A stretch of DNA of 64,000 nucleotides from Sarocladium kiliense (GCA_030734395.1 JAUZTG010000036.1:372001-436000), one strand, 5' to 3'. Positions 34,161 through 44,821 are shown, counted from the stretch's first letter. Numbers and translations are program-made. Notes: generated from the sequence alone by a model not told the origin.

Positions 34161-35722
34161 TCAAGTGAGCGCTAGTCTCCAGCGAAACTTTTCAATGACC
34201 TGCTGCCAATCCTGATGCTCTGCCGAGTTCCCTGTCTCCATGTTGAAATCACGGCTCTGCCAGATTGTTCGCAGAGCTCGCCACACCGTAGAGATGTTGC
34301 TGACAGGCCACTTCCCATCGATGATCCGGAACATGTCTGCCACGGCCTTGCGATGAGTCTCATTAGAGGAGACGCAGCCAGCTAGGAACAGCGGCCACAT
34401 GGGAAATGACCTCCTGGGTTGCGTCTCTCCTAGGACGCAAGACAGCGCACTCAGGAGCTCGGCTTCCAGTTGAATGATATCCTCGTCCCAAATCGAGCTT
34501 TTCCAACACACAAGACGCAGATAGATACGAGCTGCGAGCTTGAAGGTTTCAGCGCTTGTAAGAAGGTATTCCTGGTCTGAATCCACGCACGTAAGGTTTG
34601 CGAGCTGAAGACGCTGGTCGAAAAAGGTTGCTCGTTCTCTTACTGCCCGCTTTGTAGCTCCAGCACGAAGCTCGACAGAGAGTTCCGAGATTTGCGATAT
34701 TATCACAAGTAGCTCGATCGAGCAACCGAGGTGCTTGTCGACAATGGTTCCAGTCATCTCATGCATGCTGCCGTTGAACGTCTCCTGCGCTAGGGCTTCC
34801 AAGTGCCTGGTGTCCTCATTTTGTGAGCCTGTGGCAGAAGACGGTTCCAAAGTAGTACGCAACAGGTTGTAGCGAAGGTAGAAGTACGATAGCGCAAACT
34901 TGACAGCGTCATCATCTATGAAGCTGGCAAAGGCGTTGATGATGGCGATAGATCCTCTCAGGTGACGCAGCCAGGCTGGTCGCGAGCCGCTGGATATTTC
35001 CAAGGATGCCTGGAGAACGCATGCCATGAGGTTCTCGCCAGCATGGACGGGGTCTGAGAGAGTTTGCTGCATGTCTGTCAAAGCTTTGTGCTTGTAACGC
35101 AGAGTCACCTTGTCGTAGCTGTCTCGTGTTCGCTCAGCCGAGCTCAGACTAAGAATCGTCGACCTGAGTGGCCCATCCTGCGAGAGAATAGTGGGAAGCA
35201 CCAAGGTCCGAAAAGAATTTGCTCCTCCAGTGACATACACACGGCTACTGCTCACGACCTCCGTGTCTACACTCTTGTTAGTGGGAAACGCAATGCCCTG
35301 GGGTTCTGTCAAAGCCTAGGCTAGGCTATCCACTAACAATACTGGATCAGATTTGCTTCGTCAGCTGTCACCAAGTATATTGAAGGCTGATGAATGAGTG
35401 AGCTGGCGCTGGCTGCGAGTGTGTCCGTGGTGGTCGGATCCACGGCAAGGCTCGCGTACTCCAAGCAAAGGTCCGGCAGTTCGTTGGCAGTCAAGTTGAT
35501 GAACTGAGTCTGCTTGACTTCATGCTGCAGAGGGATCAAAGGGTTCCGGGCCACGGTGACGACGAACTGGGCAATGGACGCGTCTGGCCATTCACAGGGA
35601 GACTGTGTGCGCGACCGGAGGCATCTCGTGCAGACAGGTCTGAGGCCGTCGCACTTCCTTTTCCTCAGTCGGCAGGCGAAGCATCCTGAGCGAGAGCGCG
35701 TGCCGTCTGCTGACGACTGCAT
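34161..35722 (-). CDS. Zn2Cys6 transcription factor (second regulator of the block)
   Basis: Two exons, 35722–35338 and 35266–34161, give 496 residues; the 71-nt intron has a clear CACTAACA branch site. The zinc cluster is at residues 14–45: CFACRLRKRKCDGLRPVCTRC, then a final cysteine at SPCEW. The rest matches the shorter fungal_trans_2 type (Pro1/ArcA-like) architecture: LIQYYTEV at the exon junction, FRTLVLPTILSQDGPLRSTILSLSSAERT, and a long helical region to the C-terminus. ArcA and Pro1/UgaX-type members often control amino acid or amine catabolism, but that assignment is only by architecture. Its stop is 22 bp from the stop of the convergent flavoenzyme gene, a tight tail-to-tail arrangement. 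Confidence 0.85.
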
Positions 35723-35959
35723 CTCAACCGCATGCCTACACAGTAGTACAGGTGACTGTGGCTCTGCCCCGGTTCAGTCAATTGACATTTGGTAGTTGAA
35801 GTATATAGAGGAGGGGAGTTGGTTCGGCTGGGCAGCGCACAAGTGAGCACTTGGCCTTCCCCACAGTCTATTCATCCCTGTAGGGGCTCAAGCTCAGGTC
35901 GCTCAGGTAGTCAGCCGGCCGGCTACTGAGCCACGCACACACGCGAGGAACAGTCCTGA

Positions 35960-36320
35960 CTGATGTCTTGCAGGTTCCTATGCTCGCCATTATACGCAGC
36001 GCGCGCTGCAGATCCAATCCACTCAGGATCTGCATCGAGAATCATACGAAGGCAAAGTCTTTCGTCCACGGACAGCGAAGATGGCTGGTTGATCGCGCAG
36101 ACAGTGGAGCTACTGATGGTGACCGCGCAGCAACGTTTGGGACCAAGTCGTTGTCCAAGGTCCATATCCGAAGATTTGGCTTCTCAGGCGCTGAAAGCAT
36201 GGCGCGCGAACGAGACGGATCGCGGCCCTCGAAGAAGACGGCCTCAATAATGCGAGCAATGCACGCGCAACCACTGCCGAGCGAGCGTGATCTGGTTCGC
36301 TTCTTGCAGCGGTTCAACAT
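35960..36320 (-). pseudogene. Possible relic of an unrecognised gene
   Basis: Two minus-strand frames carry protein-like sequence that seems to continue from one to the other across a single frame change near 36130: an upstream part (AVFFEGRDPSRSRAMLSAP, LRIWTLDNDLVPNVA) and a downstream part (VTISSSTVCAINQPSS, LRMILDADPEWIGSAARAAY). I do not recognise a family. It may be a decayed gene or chance; it overlaps the 5' part of the SUKH relic on the other strand. Confidence 0.2.
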
Positions 36321-36677
36321 TCCCTGGGACTACAAAGAATTTCCTTCAGCAACACAACGGTGGAATCCCACAACCTAATGTCTTAATTACCAGAGATAAC
36401 CAGAGTCATCAACTCCTTCCTAGCCTTGACATCCCCAAAAGGCTTCGAAGAGAGCATCGATAGCTATCTGCAGTGTTACAGGGAACGCATCCCAACTTCG
36501 ACTCTGCCAATTGCATCAGCTGGAGGAGGTGATCTTCTTCTGATCGACCTTGGAACCTCGGGCGCGATTAACTACTGGGACCATAATTTTGAAGGAGAGC
36601 TTGTGCAGGGGAAGTATTACGCAAACGTAGAACAGGTCGCAGCCAGTTTCAATGACCTTCTGGAAGCTCTTCATTAA
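36250..36677 (+). pseudogene. SUKH (SMI1/KNR4) domain gene broken by two frameshifts
   Basis: The segments of a small SUKH-domain protein are present in order but in three reading frames. Frame one gives PSERDLVRFLQRFNIPWDYKEF up to about 36342. The next frame gives the hallmark LQQHNGGIPQPNVLITRDNQ from 36344. A third frame continues from about 36404 as VINSFLAL, then YRERIPTSTLPIASAGGGDLLLIDL, AINYWDH and VAASFNDLLEAL to the stop at 36675–36677. Both shifts are net +1. The middle part is itself conserved domain sequence, so introns do not explain the breaks. SUKH proteins are small globular proteins found in fungal cell-wall signalling (Knr4/Smi1) and as bacterial toxin immunity proteins. 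This copy should be non-functional unless both shifts are assembly errors. The true 5' end is unclear. Confidence 0.7.
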
Positions 36678-36945
36678 TAGAAAAGAGAATATTTGATTGG
36701 ATTCTGGCGATATTCATGTAACAACTGGTTGCAGGAATCGCAAACCTGCCGTTCTGAAGAAATTTGGCTGAACTTTTACAATGTTTCAGGCGTGATCGCT
36801 AGGAGACTGATGAATCTGTGAAAGACAGTCATTATGATACTGACTCTAAGGAAAGAAGTTCCGCAAGCACAAAAGCATGGTCAGAATAGCTATCATCTCC
36901 CTAAACCAAGAACGACGACGTCTAGAGGTTCAACTTTGCATCGTT

Positions 36946-38938
36946 TTACACGATATACCGGAAGCCAACTGCCCGGCGCTCAGGTTCTGTATCTCCTGCT
37001 GCCACATCCAATTCAGCGCGCTCCAGCTTCGCGTTCTCCTTGATATGTATAATGCGAAGGATGAATGCGATGATCGCGACGACGATACATATAGCTGCAT
37101 TAGCACTACCACCAGGGATAAACCGCGGAGAGTCTGTACTGGGATACATATACGCTCCATACACCGAGGCAATATTTCCTGAGGGTAGAATAGGATCAGC
37201 ACCTGTAAACAGCTATGAGCCATATTCTTAACTTACCAAGCATGTTGCAGATGGCAATCGCGGAAGATCGCTTTACAAGCGGCCGGGGAAATGAGTTGGC
37301 GACCCAGCTAACTAAGATCTGGTAGGCGGATACTGCTCCCATGGGCATGAGGAACATAGCGAAGAACCGAGGCGCTGTCGCGGTCGTCCCTGCTGCGATA
37401 GCATTTCCGACAGCTGAGGTGCACATCAAAGCCATGATATGAATAGATCGGTCGTTTGTTTTCGAAGAAGTCCACGTGACACATAGACTAACGATGAACG
37501 TAGCGAACTATTGACGGTTAACGTCTACTCTACCCGTAGAGTACAGTTGTATAATACCTACCCAAACGGGAGCAGTGAGCCAAAGCGTCTCGATTTTACC
37601 ATAGCCCAAAGTGTCGACGATTCTAGAAGGATAACCATTAGCGATTCCGCGCAATCAGCATTGGTCGGCTTTGGTACTTACGAAGGGAAGAAGTATTGAA
37701 AGGTCTGGGATAGAAGTGATACATGCTGGAACAGCACGAAGATGTAAAGTCGGTAGTCGAGTAATGCAAGTTTGACTCCGGCCCACACGGAAGCTTTATG
37801 CTGGTCGTCTGCTTCCTTAATGTCTTCGATGAGACGCCATGCAGCAAAGGCACGCTCTTCTTCAGTAAACCAACGCGTGTTGTGAGGGTAGTCCGGGAGA
37901 GTAAAAGCGATTACTGCTGCAAATGCCACAGTGGCCACGCCCTCCTAAAAGGGAATTAGCAGTAAGAACACAAAAGGGTTGGAATTAGCAGTAAGAACAC
38001 AAAAGGGTTGATTACATCTTTAAGGAATCCTGAGCGGTAGTGTCGTTCTCGGGGATAAACGTTCCGAGGTTCGACTCACGATAATGAAAAGCCATCTCCA
38101 ACCAGCAACACCCAGTTTACCATCTAAATTGCCCAGGATGGCAGCGCCGAGCAGTCCGCCAAAACATATTTGCCAACGCGCTACCCTGTTATGTCGATTA
38201 GCCAGGTTTACTTTGACCCCGCAAACATCTTTGGGCGTTCAGGGTCAAGAGAGGTTAACTTACCGAGTAGAACCACGAGATCCTCTTTGTCATCTCTGCG
38301 CGTGTGTAGAAGCTTGATAGCATGAAAATCGCTCCAGGGAAGAATGGTGCTTCGACAAATCCGAGCAGGAAACGGATCGCCACTAAGTGCGTGAACTTTT
38401 GAGCGGCTGCATTGCATGCTGATACGGCTCCCCAAAGGGCTGTTGCGGAAGCAAGGTACAAAGAAGGCCGAAGACGCGTGATAAGCAGATTGGACGGCAA
38501 TTGCATCAGCAACTAAGGTCCTTGATTAGACTCACCACGCGAGGGAATATCTCAGCTGACTTACGTATCCCACAAAGAAGATGCTTGTAGCAAGATTGAA
38601 GTCGGTCTTTGTCATACCAAGATCTTTCTCGAGACTTCCCTGTCTAGCCTGTGCAAGATTTGATCGATCAAGGAAGTTCAGTAGGTAGCAGATTCTAGAC
38701 AAGACTTAGCTCAGAGATTATACGCAGTTCATTCATCCATAGTAACTAACACGAGGGACGGGAGCAGGCGCATGTCAATCTTGCGAAGGAGCTTCTTTCG
38801 ACGATTCTCCCGCCACTCCTTAGATTGGCTCTCGAAATGTGCGACATAGTAGCGACTACTCTCATCCTGAAGGAACTCGACTGTTTTCAATTCCGGCTTT
38901 CCTTCGGCGGAAGCGGGTACGTCGTGTTTCTCACTCAT
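36946..38938 (-). pseudogene. MFS transporter, ACS (Dal5-like) family, with a single-base frameshift
   Basis: Eight exons: 38938–38751, 38694–38565, 38512–38264, 38185–38080, 37944–37682, 37622–37562, 37507–37237 and 37202–36946. Seven keep frame exactly; the 106-nt fourth exon has one base too many. Its protein should run from SALANMF to GGLLGAAILGNLDG, but a run of four T (AAAA at 38161–38164 on the plus strand) shifts the frame just after MF. Corrected in length, it would be about 507 residues. Otherwise all family marks are there: CYLLNFLDRSNLAQAR in helix 1, RFLLGFVEAPFFPGA, HNTRWFTEEERAFAAWRL in the central loop, and SSAIAICNMLG in the second half. Either the gene is freshly inactivated or the base is an assembly error. 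An alternative start at 39001 exists. Splice sites are intact, suggesting recent loss. Confidence 0.75.
37952..38009 (+). repeat. Perfect 29-bp tandem duplication inside an intron
   Basis: A 29-bp unit beginning GGAATTAGCAGTAAGAAC occurs twice in direct tandem (37952–37980 and 37981–38009). It lies inside the fourth intron of the frameshifted ACS transporter gene, close to the 3' splice site, and makes this intron 135 nt instead of the usual 50–80. Confidence 0.95.
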
Positions 38939-39001
38939 ATCGGCAACCGAGTCGAAACAGGGTACAGTCTGAGTATCAAGATGTACGAGGTTGTAATGCA
39001 A

Positions 39002-40331
39002 CCTCGGAAGTAAATTGTGAGAAGGTCAAAGATATACACCAGAGGCAGTGAGCAGGTTTTATAGACCTTATGGAGGGACACCATCACTTAACAGTATTAG
39101 CTTGTTCTACTTGTCCTTTAGATGTGTATACCCCATTGTTGCCCCAGATTACCCCATCGAACCCCAAACACTGCCAATAAGACCCTAGTATCGAGTTTGC
39201 GAGGACATAGCGACTAGTAGGGGACCAAAGGCCGCTTCTGTTATTCCGAGTCATTCACTCGCCTTCTCGGTATAATGTTGGTGCGTCTCGGGACGATGAT
39301 CGCGCGTCTCGGTATAATAATATCACGGTTGTGTCATCTTCGATGAACGCTAGACGCTCGGTCGCCATTCCCTACTCCCCAGTGTCTCTGAAGTAGACGG
39401 GCCAAGGCCGAGGATAAGAATAATGAGGTAGGTGACCGCACAGAGAAGGGACAAATCCGTAGTGTAACATATAGTACTATATAAGAGAGCTCGCGGCGTA
39501 ATAAATGCAAGTATAGACGATACAGGGAAATATGCATAGGAGGATGACGAAGAGGTAATAGGAGGGGAACGAGAAGAGTCAGTGCTACGAAGTACCGACT
39601 ACCGAGGGACTAGGACTCGTCAGGGCGCTAGTGTAGGAGGGGATAGCAGCAGGTAAGCAAAATCTTACTGTGAACCTTAAAATCTTAAACCTAGCTGCTT
39701 TATATAAGTAAGCTTCAAGAGGAGGCATTGCAAAGATCTGTAGACAAAAAGGGTGTGTGTAGCAAAGTGGTGTTTTTCTTCACGACAGTCAGCGTTCGCA
39801 ACGACACTCTGAGTCAATGTTATCACGCTTTTCTCAATGAGTACTATGTTCCTGGCATTCATCCGTATAATGCCTACTTGCTAAGTATCTAGTGAGATTT
39901 GAGTAAAGCAGTAGAATATCTCATAGAATAGTGAATAAACCGTCGGTAGGATAGTGAGTCGAGTCGCATAAGCCTCATTATATGATAACGGTTTGGCGCT
40001 GTAGGGTAGGTACTGTGGGCTGGCGCGAGCGGGTAAGGGCCCAAAGCGGCTTAGGGCCAATTACGCCTGGCGCGTGGATGCGCGTCACGTTGCGCAGGGA
40101 AGGTGCGCTGTAGCTTCAGGGTCGCGCAAGGGAAGGAGCTTCCCTGCGATCGTGGCCAAGGGCGCTCTTCCCATAATTACATCAATTCCACTCCCCATTC
40201 CATCATCGTCGCCATCTTCATCCTCAATTTTTCGACTTCACATCCTACCATTTCTCTCATTACACGACCATTCAACCTCTAACACGCCTCTTCGTACCTC
40301 ACCCGTCATTACCAATTGATTCGCATCAACC
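39002..40331. other. 1.3 kb gene-free stretch between accessory block and housekeeping block
   Basis: No supported gene. The part at about 39180–39660 is rich in CTA/TAG/GTA-type words and may be old mutated repeat DNA, but I could not identify an element. The last 140 bp before 40331 are pyrimidine-rich, typical of the leader of a strongly expressed fungal gene. Confidence 0.5.
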
Positions 40332-41998
40332 ATGGCAGCTCCTTCAGAGCAAACCACCGAGCTCCCTCCCGTCACAGACGACGCTCCAGTGACCGTCACC
40401 GAGCCCTCCACCCAACCAGAGCCCGAAACCGAAGAAGACATCAAGTCCAAGAAGGTCACTCTTGCCGATCTTAGTGCAAAGGGTGCCGCCCTCTATGCAC
40501 ACAAGAGCTATGAGGAAGCCGCCGAGATCTTCTCCGAGGCCAGCGTTCTCCAGGCTGAGATCAACGGCGAGATGGCCCCCGAGAACGCTGAGATTCTCTT
40601 CCACTATGGTCGCAGCCTTTTCAAGGTCGGTCAGAGCAAGAGCGACGTCCTCGGAGCCACCGCCGGAGGCGACAAACCCGCCCCAGCCAAGCCCAAACAG
40701 GCAAAGAAGCAGCCTACTGTGAGCAAGCCGGCCGAGACCGATACTGAAAAGGTGGCGGAGGCGGGTGTAGCCGCGGTCGCTGAGAAGATGGACGGCGAAA
40801 CCGTCCAAGAAGCTGCTGCCAAGAAGGATTCAGTCGATGCGCCTGCGGCCAACAAACCCCTCTTCCAATTCACTGGTGACGAGAACTTTGACGAGGATTC
40901 TGACGAGGAAGAGGTGAGTAGCTTGGCACTTGACGTGCTAGTGTGTGATACTGACAATACTCAGGGCGCTGGCGAAGGAGAAGAACAGGAGGAGGAGGAC
41001 GACGACGACGATCTTGCTACGGCCTTTGAAATCCTGGATCTGGCGCGCGTGTGCTACTTGCGGCTTCTGGAGAAGGCAGACCAGGAATCACAAAACGATA
41101 AGGGAAAGGAGGTTTCAGAGGGGGATTCACCTTCTGTCAGGCACATCAAGGAGCGTCTGGCCGACACACACGACTGCCTCGCCGAAATCTCACTGGAGAA
41201 CGAACGGTACGTTCTCCACATCGTTGTGGTCTACCGATCGCATATACTGACACTTTCGAAGATACCCCAATGCGATCGAGGATGGCCGTACATCGCTCAA
41301 GTACAAGATGGAGTTGTACCCTGAGGAGTCAGAGATTATTGCTGAGGCGCACTACAAGCTTTCCCTCGCTCTCGAATTCGCCTCCGTCACTGTTTCAGGC
41401 GATGACGGTGCTCCGGCCAAGCGCGAGGCGATGGACCAAGAACTTCGCGACGAGGCTGTCCGCGAGATGGAGCTGGCCATCAAGAGCTTCAAGCTCAAGA
41501 TGCAGAATCGCGAGGTAGACCTCGCAACAATGGCCTCGCCAGAGGACAACGAGCTTGCGCGCAAGGGCATCCAGGAGATGAAGGAGGTTATCGCTGATAT
41601 GGAGCAACGCGTAAGTGGCTTGGAAAGCTTAGTTTTGACCCCCAAACGGACTTACACTAACTCGTTTCTCCTTCCCCCAGCTTGTTGACCTGAAGGCCGA
41701 CCCGATCGATGCGAAGGGCCTTCTCGGCGGCGATGCGAACCCACTAGGCGGCATTCTGGGGGCGACCCTCGGGGAGTCAGCGGAAGAGACCAAGGCTCGC
41801 GTTGAAGAGGCCAAGAAGACAGCCACCGATCTTTCCGGTCTCGTCCGCAAGAAGAAGGCTGCCCCAGCGGAGGCAATCGCCGCGCCCGACGCTGCAGCTC
41901 CTGCTGCCACAAACGGCAAACGGAAGGCCGATGACGAGCTTGACAATGGAGAGGACGCGAAGAAGGCCAGAACCGAAGAGGCTGAGGTGAAGGCTTAG
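40332..41998 (+). CDS. NASP/Hif1/Sim3-family histone chaperone
   Basis: Four exons, 40332–40913, 40965–41206, 41262–41610 and 41681–41998, give 496 residues. The first intron (51 nt) is in frame. TPR-like segments are visible: LSAKGAALYAHKSYEEAAEIFSEAS, ENAEILFHYGRSLFKVG, LDLARVCYLRLLEK, IKERLADTHDCLAEISLENERYPNAIED and AEAHYKLSLALEFA. The second TPR is interrupted by a long acidic stretch ending in a run of Glu and Asp, as in NASP (SHNi-TPR family). The C-terminus has a basic KRKADDE and KKAR nuclear-localisation-like tail. The family escorts H3–H4, and in fission yeast Sim3 delivers CENP-A. The leader is pyrimidine-rich and the ATG context is CAACCATGG, as expected for a constitutively expressed gene. 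Confidence 0.9.
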
Positions 41999-42595
41999 TC
42001 ACCTCATGAGTCGCATCTGGCGGAAAGGACAGAAAACTTGATGATTCTATTTACTGGTTGACGGCATTCGTCTTGGCGTCAGGGGGGATTTGGGCAGGAA
42101 AAGCACGGCTGGATATGGACGTCAGTGTGGTTGTACTACTAGTTGGAGGCGGTTTTGACTATCGGGTTACACTCTGATTGCATTTATGATCCTGGATTGC
42201 TTTGATGATTACGTTCCTGTCTCCTAGCCAACGGCTACCGTAGAGGCTATCACAATCGTGAGCGATGATTACTGCGATACCTAGTGCAAGTGCAAGTAGA
42301 TGTGAAGACTGCTCTCCGTAAGTGCCTCAGGTCACAATTTATTAATGTTCTTTTAACCCTGCTGACTATTGACCACTGGAAATGCTATTTTGGTCCGTGG
42401 TGTAGTTGTTATTTAAGATGCGTTTCGGGCGAGACAATCCTTGTGAGCGAGTTCCTGCGCGTATGATCACCGCGCGAATAGCGACACAATCTGAAGGTCC
42501 TGCTCATGCTGATGCACCATCTCATCATGACCATTGACCCTGAACGGGCTATCGACAGGCCACCGCATATATATACAATAGCTTCATCGTCTCCT
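41999..42595. other. Intergenic between convergent genes, 0.6 kb
   Basis: Shared 3' flank of the NASP and Mpp10 genes. No gene or repeat seen. Confidence 0.6.
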
Positions 42596-44821
42596 TTATA
42601 GCTTGTAACTCCCGCTCGACGCTGCCTTGACAGCCTTGGGCTTGTTGCCCTGCACATCCGTCACCTCTCCCTTACGATTGATGACCATAACACCGCCCTT
42701 CTTCAGGTCCTTCATCGTCTCATCCCTCTCCTTCGCCCTTCCTTGCAAAGGCTTCTTGCCCGACGCCGCATCTCTTCCACCCGCCTTCCGCACCCTCTCC
42801 TTCTCCCTGCGACGCATCCGTGCCTTATCCTCTCGGCTGAGCTCCTCCCGAGCGAGTGGTGCACCACCCTTTGTAACGATCTCGCCTCTTTCTTTGCCGT
42901 TGGCGGAAGTGTAGACTTCTTGTGGCGCGAGGCGGGAGTCGGAGGCTGAGACACCCTGGGCTGTGGCTGGTTGGGCATCTTCCATGGCAACGGTAGCGAC
43001 GTCCGCGACAACGGAGATGGCGGTTGCGGCAGGTTTCGGCTTGTAGTGCCAACTGCTGAGGGCATCGAGCTGACTAACGACGCTCTTCCACAGCGTCTCG
43101 ACTTCTTGTTCTTCCTTGCGGAGCTGTTCGTCTGATGCGCTGACATAGGTATCTGGATTGCTGTTCTTGACATGCCCCTCTTCGTAAATTTCGGCAAGAC
43201 CACGATCGCTCTTCTTATCGTCGACGGGAACGAGGCCACGACGGGTATCATGTGGCACATCCGCATCTGGACGGCGACGGATGACTTCGTCAAACTCCTG
43301 GGCGAGAATGCGACGCTTGATCATAGCCTCAATATCCTCGGTGATCTCAGGAGTGATTACAGGGACAGGCTTGCCACCATGCTCAAAGTCCAGATCTTCT
43401 TCAAGAAGAGAGTTCATGGGCCTGTCAGGAGCCGCAGCCTCACCAGAAAGTGTCCACTCCCGCTTCGCAATCGATGCAGCCTCGAGCTTGCGGATCTCAT
43501 CAGCAAGCTTCGCCTGTCGTCGCTCATGCGCGGATCGTCGGGACTTCGGGTCACCAGCAGACACATCTGAGAGATCATCCTCGGAGCCTTCCTCGTCTGA
43601 CTCATCGAACAGGTCTCGCTTGACGTCTTCCATGGCCCTCTCCACATCTCCCTCAGCTGGCGCCTTGGGTTGGAAGCGGACTGACTTCTTTGGCTTGCCT
43701 GTGGTCTTCTTCTGAGGTGGCGCGAAGAAGTCTTTGTAGTATACCTCATTAGCATTGGCCCCGCCTTCATCTTCTGGATCTTCGATTGCTGCATCGAAGT
43801 CCTCCTCTTCGCTGTCGCCCTCAGGTGCGTCGAGATCCATATCGCCGAAAGTTGGGCCACCTTCGTCGTCATCATCCTCGTCCTCATCCGCCTCGCTGCC
43901 CTCTTCTGGTGACTTGCCGCGGGACTTCTTGCTCTTCGCGCTCTTCGGTTGAGGTGCCATTGGGTCCGCTGTCCAGTCGATCTCGTCCTCGTCGCTTGCC
44001 AGATCTGTGTTCGGGTCGCCGCGTGCATCTTGGTCCTCGAACCACTGCGTTTGTTTGTTGAAGTCATCGATGGAGAAGAAGCCATCGTTGAGGCCATGTG
44101 GGTCTTCCACATAACCTTGGGCCGAGTCCTCGTCGTCGTCCTCCGCCTCATCGTCCTCTCCATCGTCGTCTTCATCTTCTTCACCGCCCATGTCGTTCTC
44201 CAGCTCCTCATCAGCCTCCTCCTCATCGCTGAGTATGTCTGCATCTAGGAGTTCTTCATCATCAAGGCCCTCTTCGCCCTCCGAGACCAGCTCCTCATCG
44301 GTGCCCAGGGCCTCCTCCTCCTCATCCTCGTCTTCAGAAACACTGTTCTCCATATCACCATTCATCGTGACCGCCTCTTGCCTCTCCTCCAACTCATCAA
44401 GGGCATTTTGCGAATGCGACAGCACGCCCTGAATTATCTTCTTGGCCTGCTGCCAAACCTGATTTGTCTCAAACCCATCGATGTAGACCTTCCTCACTTT
44501 TAGAGCCTCTTCCCGTAAACCATCATCCTGTCCTTTCCTCTTCCTCTTGCGGCTCTCTTGTATTCTCCTTTGCTGCTCGTCGCTGACTTGTGCGGCAAAG
44601 CTCTCGAGGGTATCCTTGACAAGCTTGAGAGAGTCGGTGGGGATCGCGGCGCTCGGCTGGAGGAAGGCATGGCGGTTGCCAGGACGCAGAGACTCGAGGA
44701 GGGCAAGAACTTCGGCAGAAGCGATGTCTGAGGCTGGTGGTGCCATTGTGAGCGATTGACCGCTGAGAGTGTGTGAAGTGGAAGTGAGAGTCGGAGAGGT
44801 GCTGGCGTTGGCCGCAGCCAT
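42596..44821 (-). CDS. MPP10: Mpp10, U3 snoRNP component of the small-subunit processome
   Basis: Single exon, 741 residues from the ATG at 44821; the frame extends to 44881 and a third ATG at about residue 26 is also possible. The protein is highly acidic in the middle (several Asp/Glu runs) and basic at the C-terminus, as in Mpp10. Diagnostic blocks are GLNDGFFSIDDFNKQTQWFED, EVYYKDFFAPP, the segment RPMNSLLEEDLDFEHGGKPVPVITPEITEDIEAMIKRRI (about two-thirds of the way in), and EVYTSANGKERGEIVTKGGAPLAREELSREDKARMRRREKE near the C-terminus. Mpp10 binds Imp3 and Imp4 and is needed for the early cleavages of pre-rRNA in the nucleolus. The start of the conserved region suggests the upstream ATG at 44881 is 5' leader. 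Confidence 0.93.
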   Translation of the reverse strand: MAAANASTSPTLTSTSHTLSGQSLTMAPPASDIASAEVLALLESLRPGNRHAFLQPSAAIPTDSLKLVKDTLESFAAQVSDEQQRRIQESRKRKRKGQDDGLREEALKVRKVYIDGFETNQVWQQAKKIIQGVLSHSQNALDELEERQEAVTMNGDMENSVSEDEDEEEEALGTDEELVSEGEEGLDDEELLDADILSDEEEADEELENDMGGEEDEDDDGEDDEAEDDDEDSAQGYVEDPHGLNDGFFSIDDFNKQTQWFEDQDARGDPNTDLASDEDEIDWTADPMAPQPKSAKSKKSRGKSPEEGSEADEDEDDDDEGGPTFGDMDLDAPEGDSEEEDFDAAIEDPEDEGGANANEVYYKDFFAPPQKKTTGKPKKSVRFQPKAPAEGDVERAMEDVKRDLFDESDEEGSEDDLSDVSAGDPKSRRSAHERRQAKLADEIRKLEAASIAKREWTLSGEAAAPDRPMNSLLEEDLDFEHGGKPVPVITPEITEDIEAMIKRRILAQEFDEVIRRRPDADVPHDTRRGLVPVDDKKSDRGLAEIYEEGHVKNSNPDTYVSASDEQLRKEEQEVETLWKSVVSQLDALSSWHYKPKPAATAISVVADVATVAMEDAQPATAQGVSASDSRLAPQEVYTSANGKERGEIVTKGGAPLAREELSREDKARMRRREKERVRKAGGRDAASGKKPLQGRAKERDETMKDLKKGGVMVINRKGEVTDVQGNKPKAVKAASSGSYKL

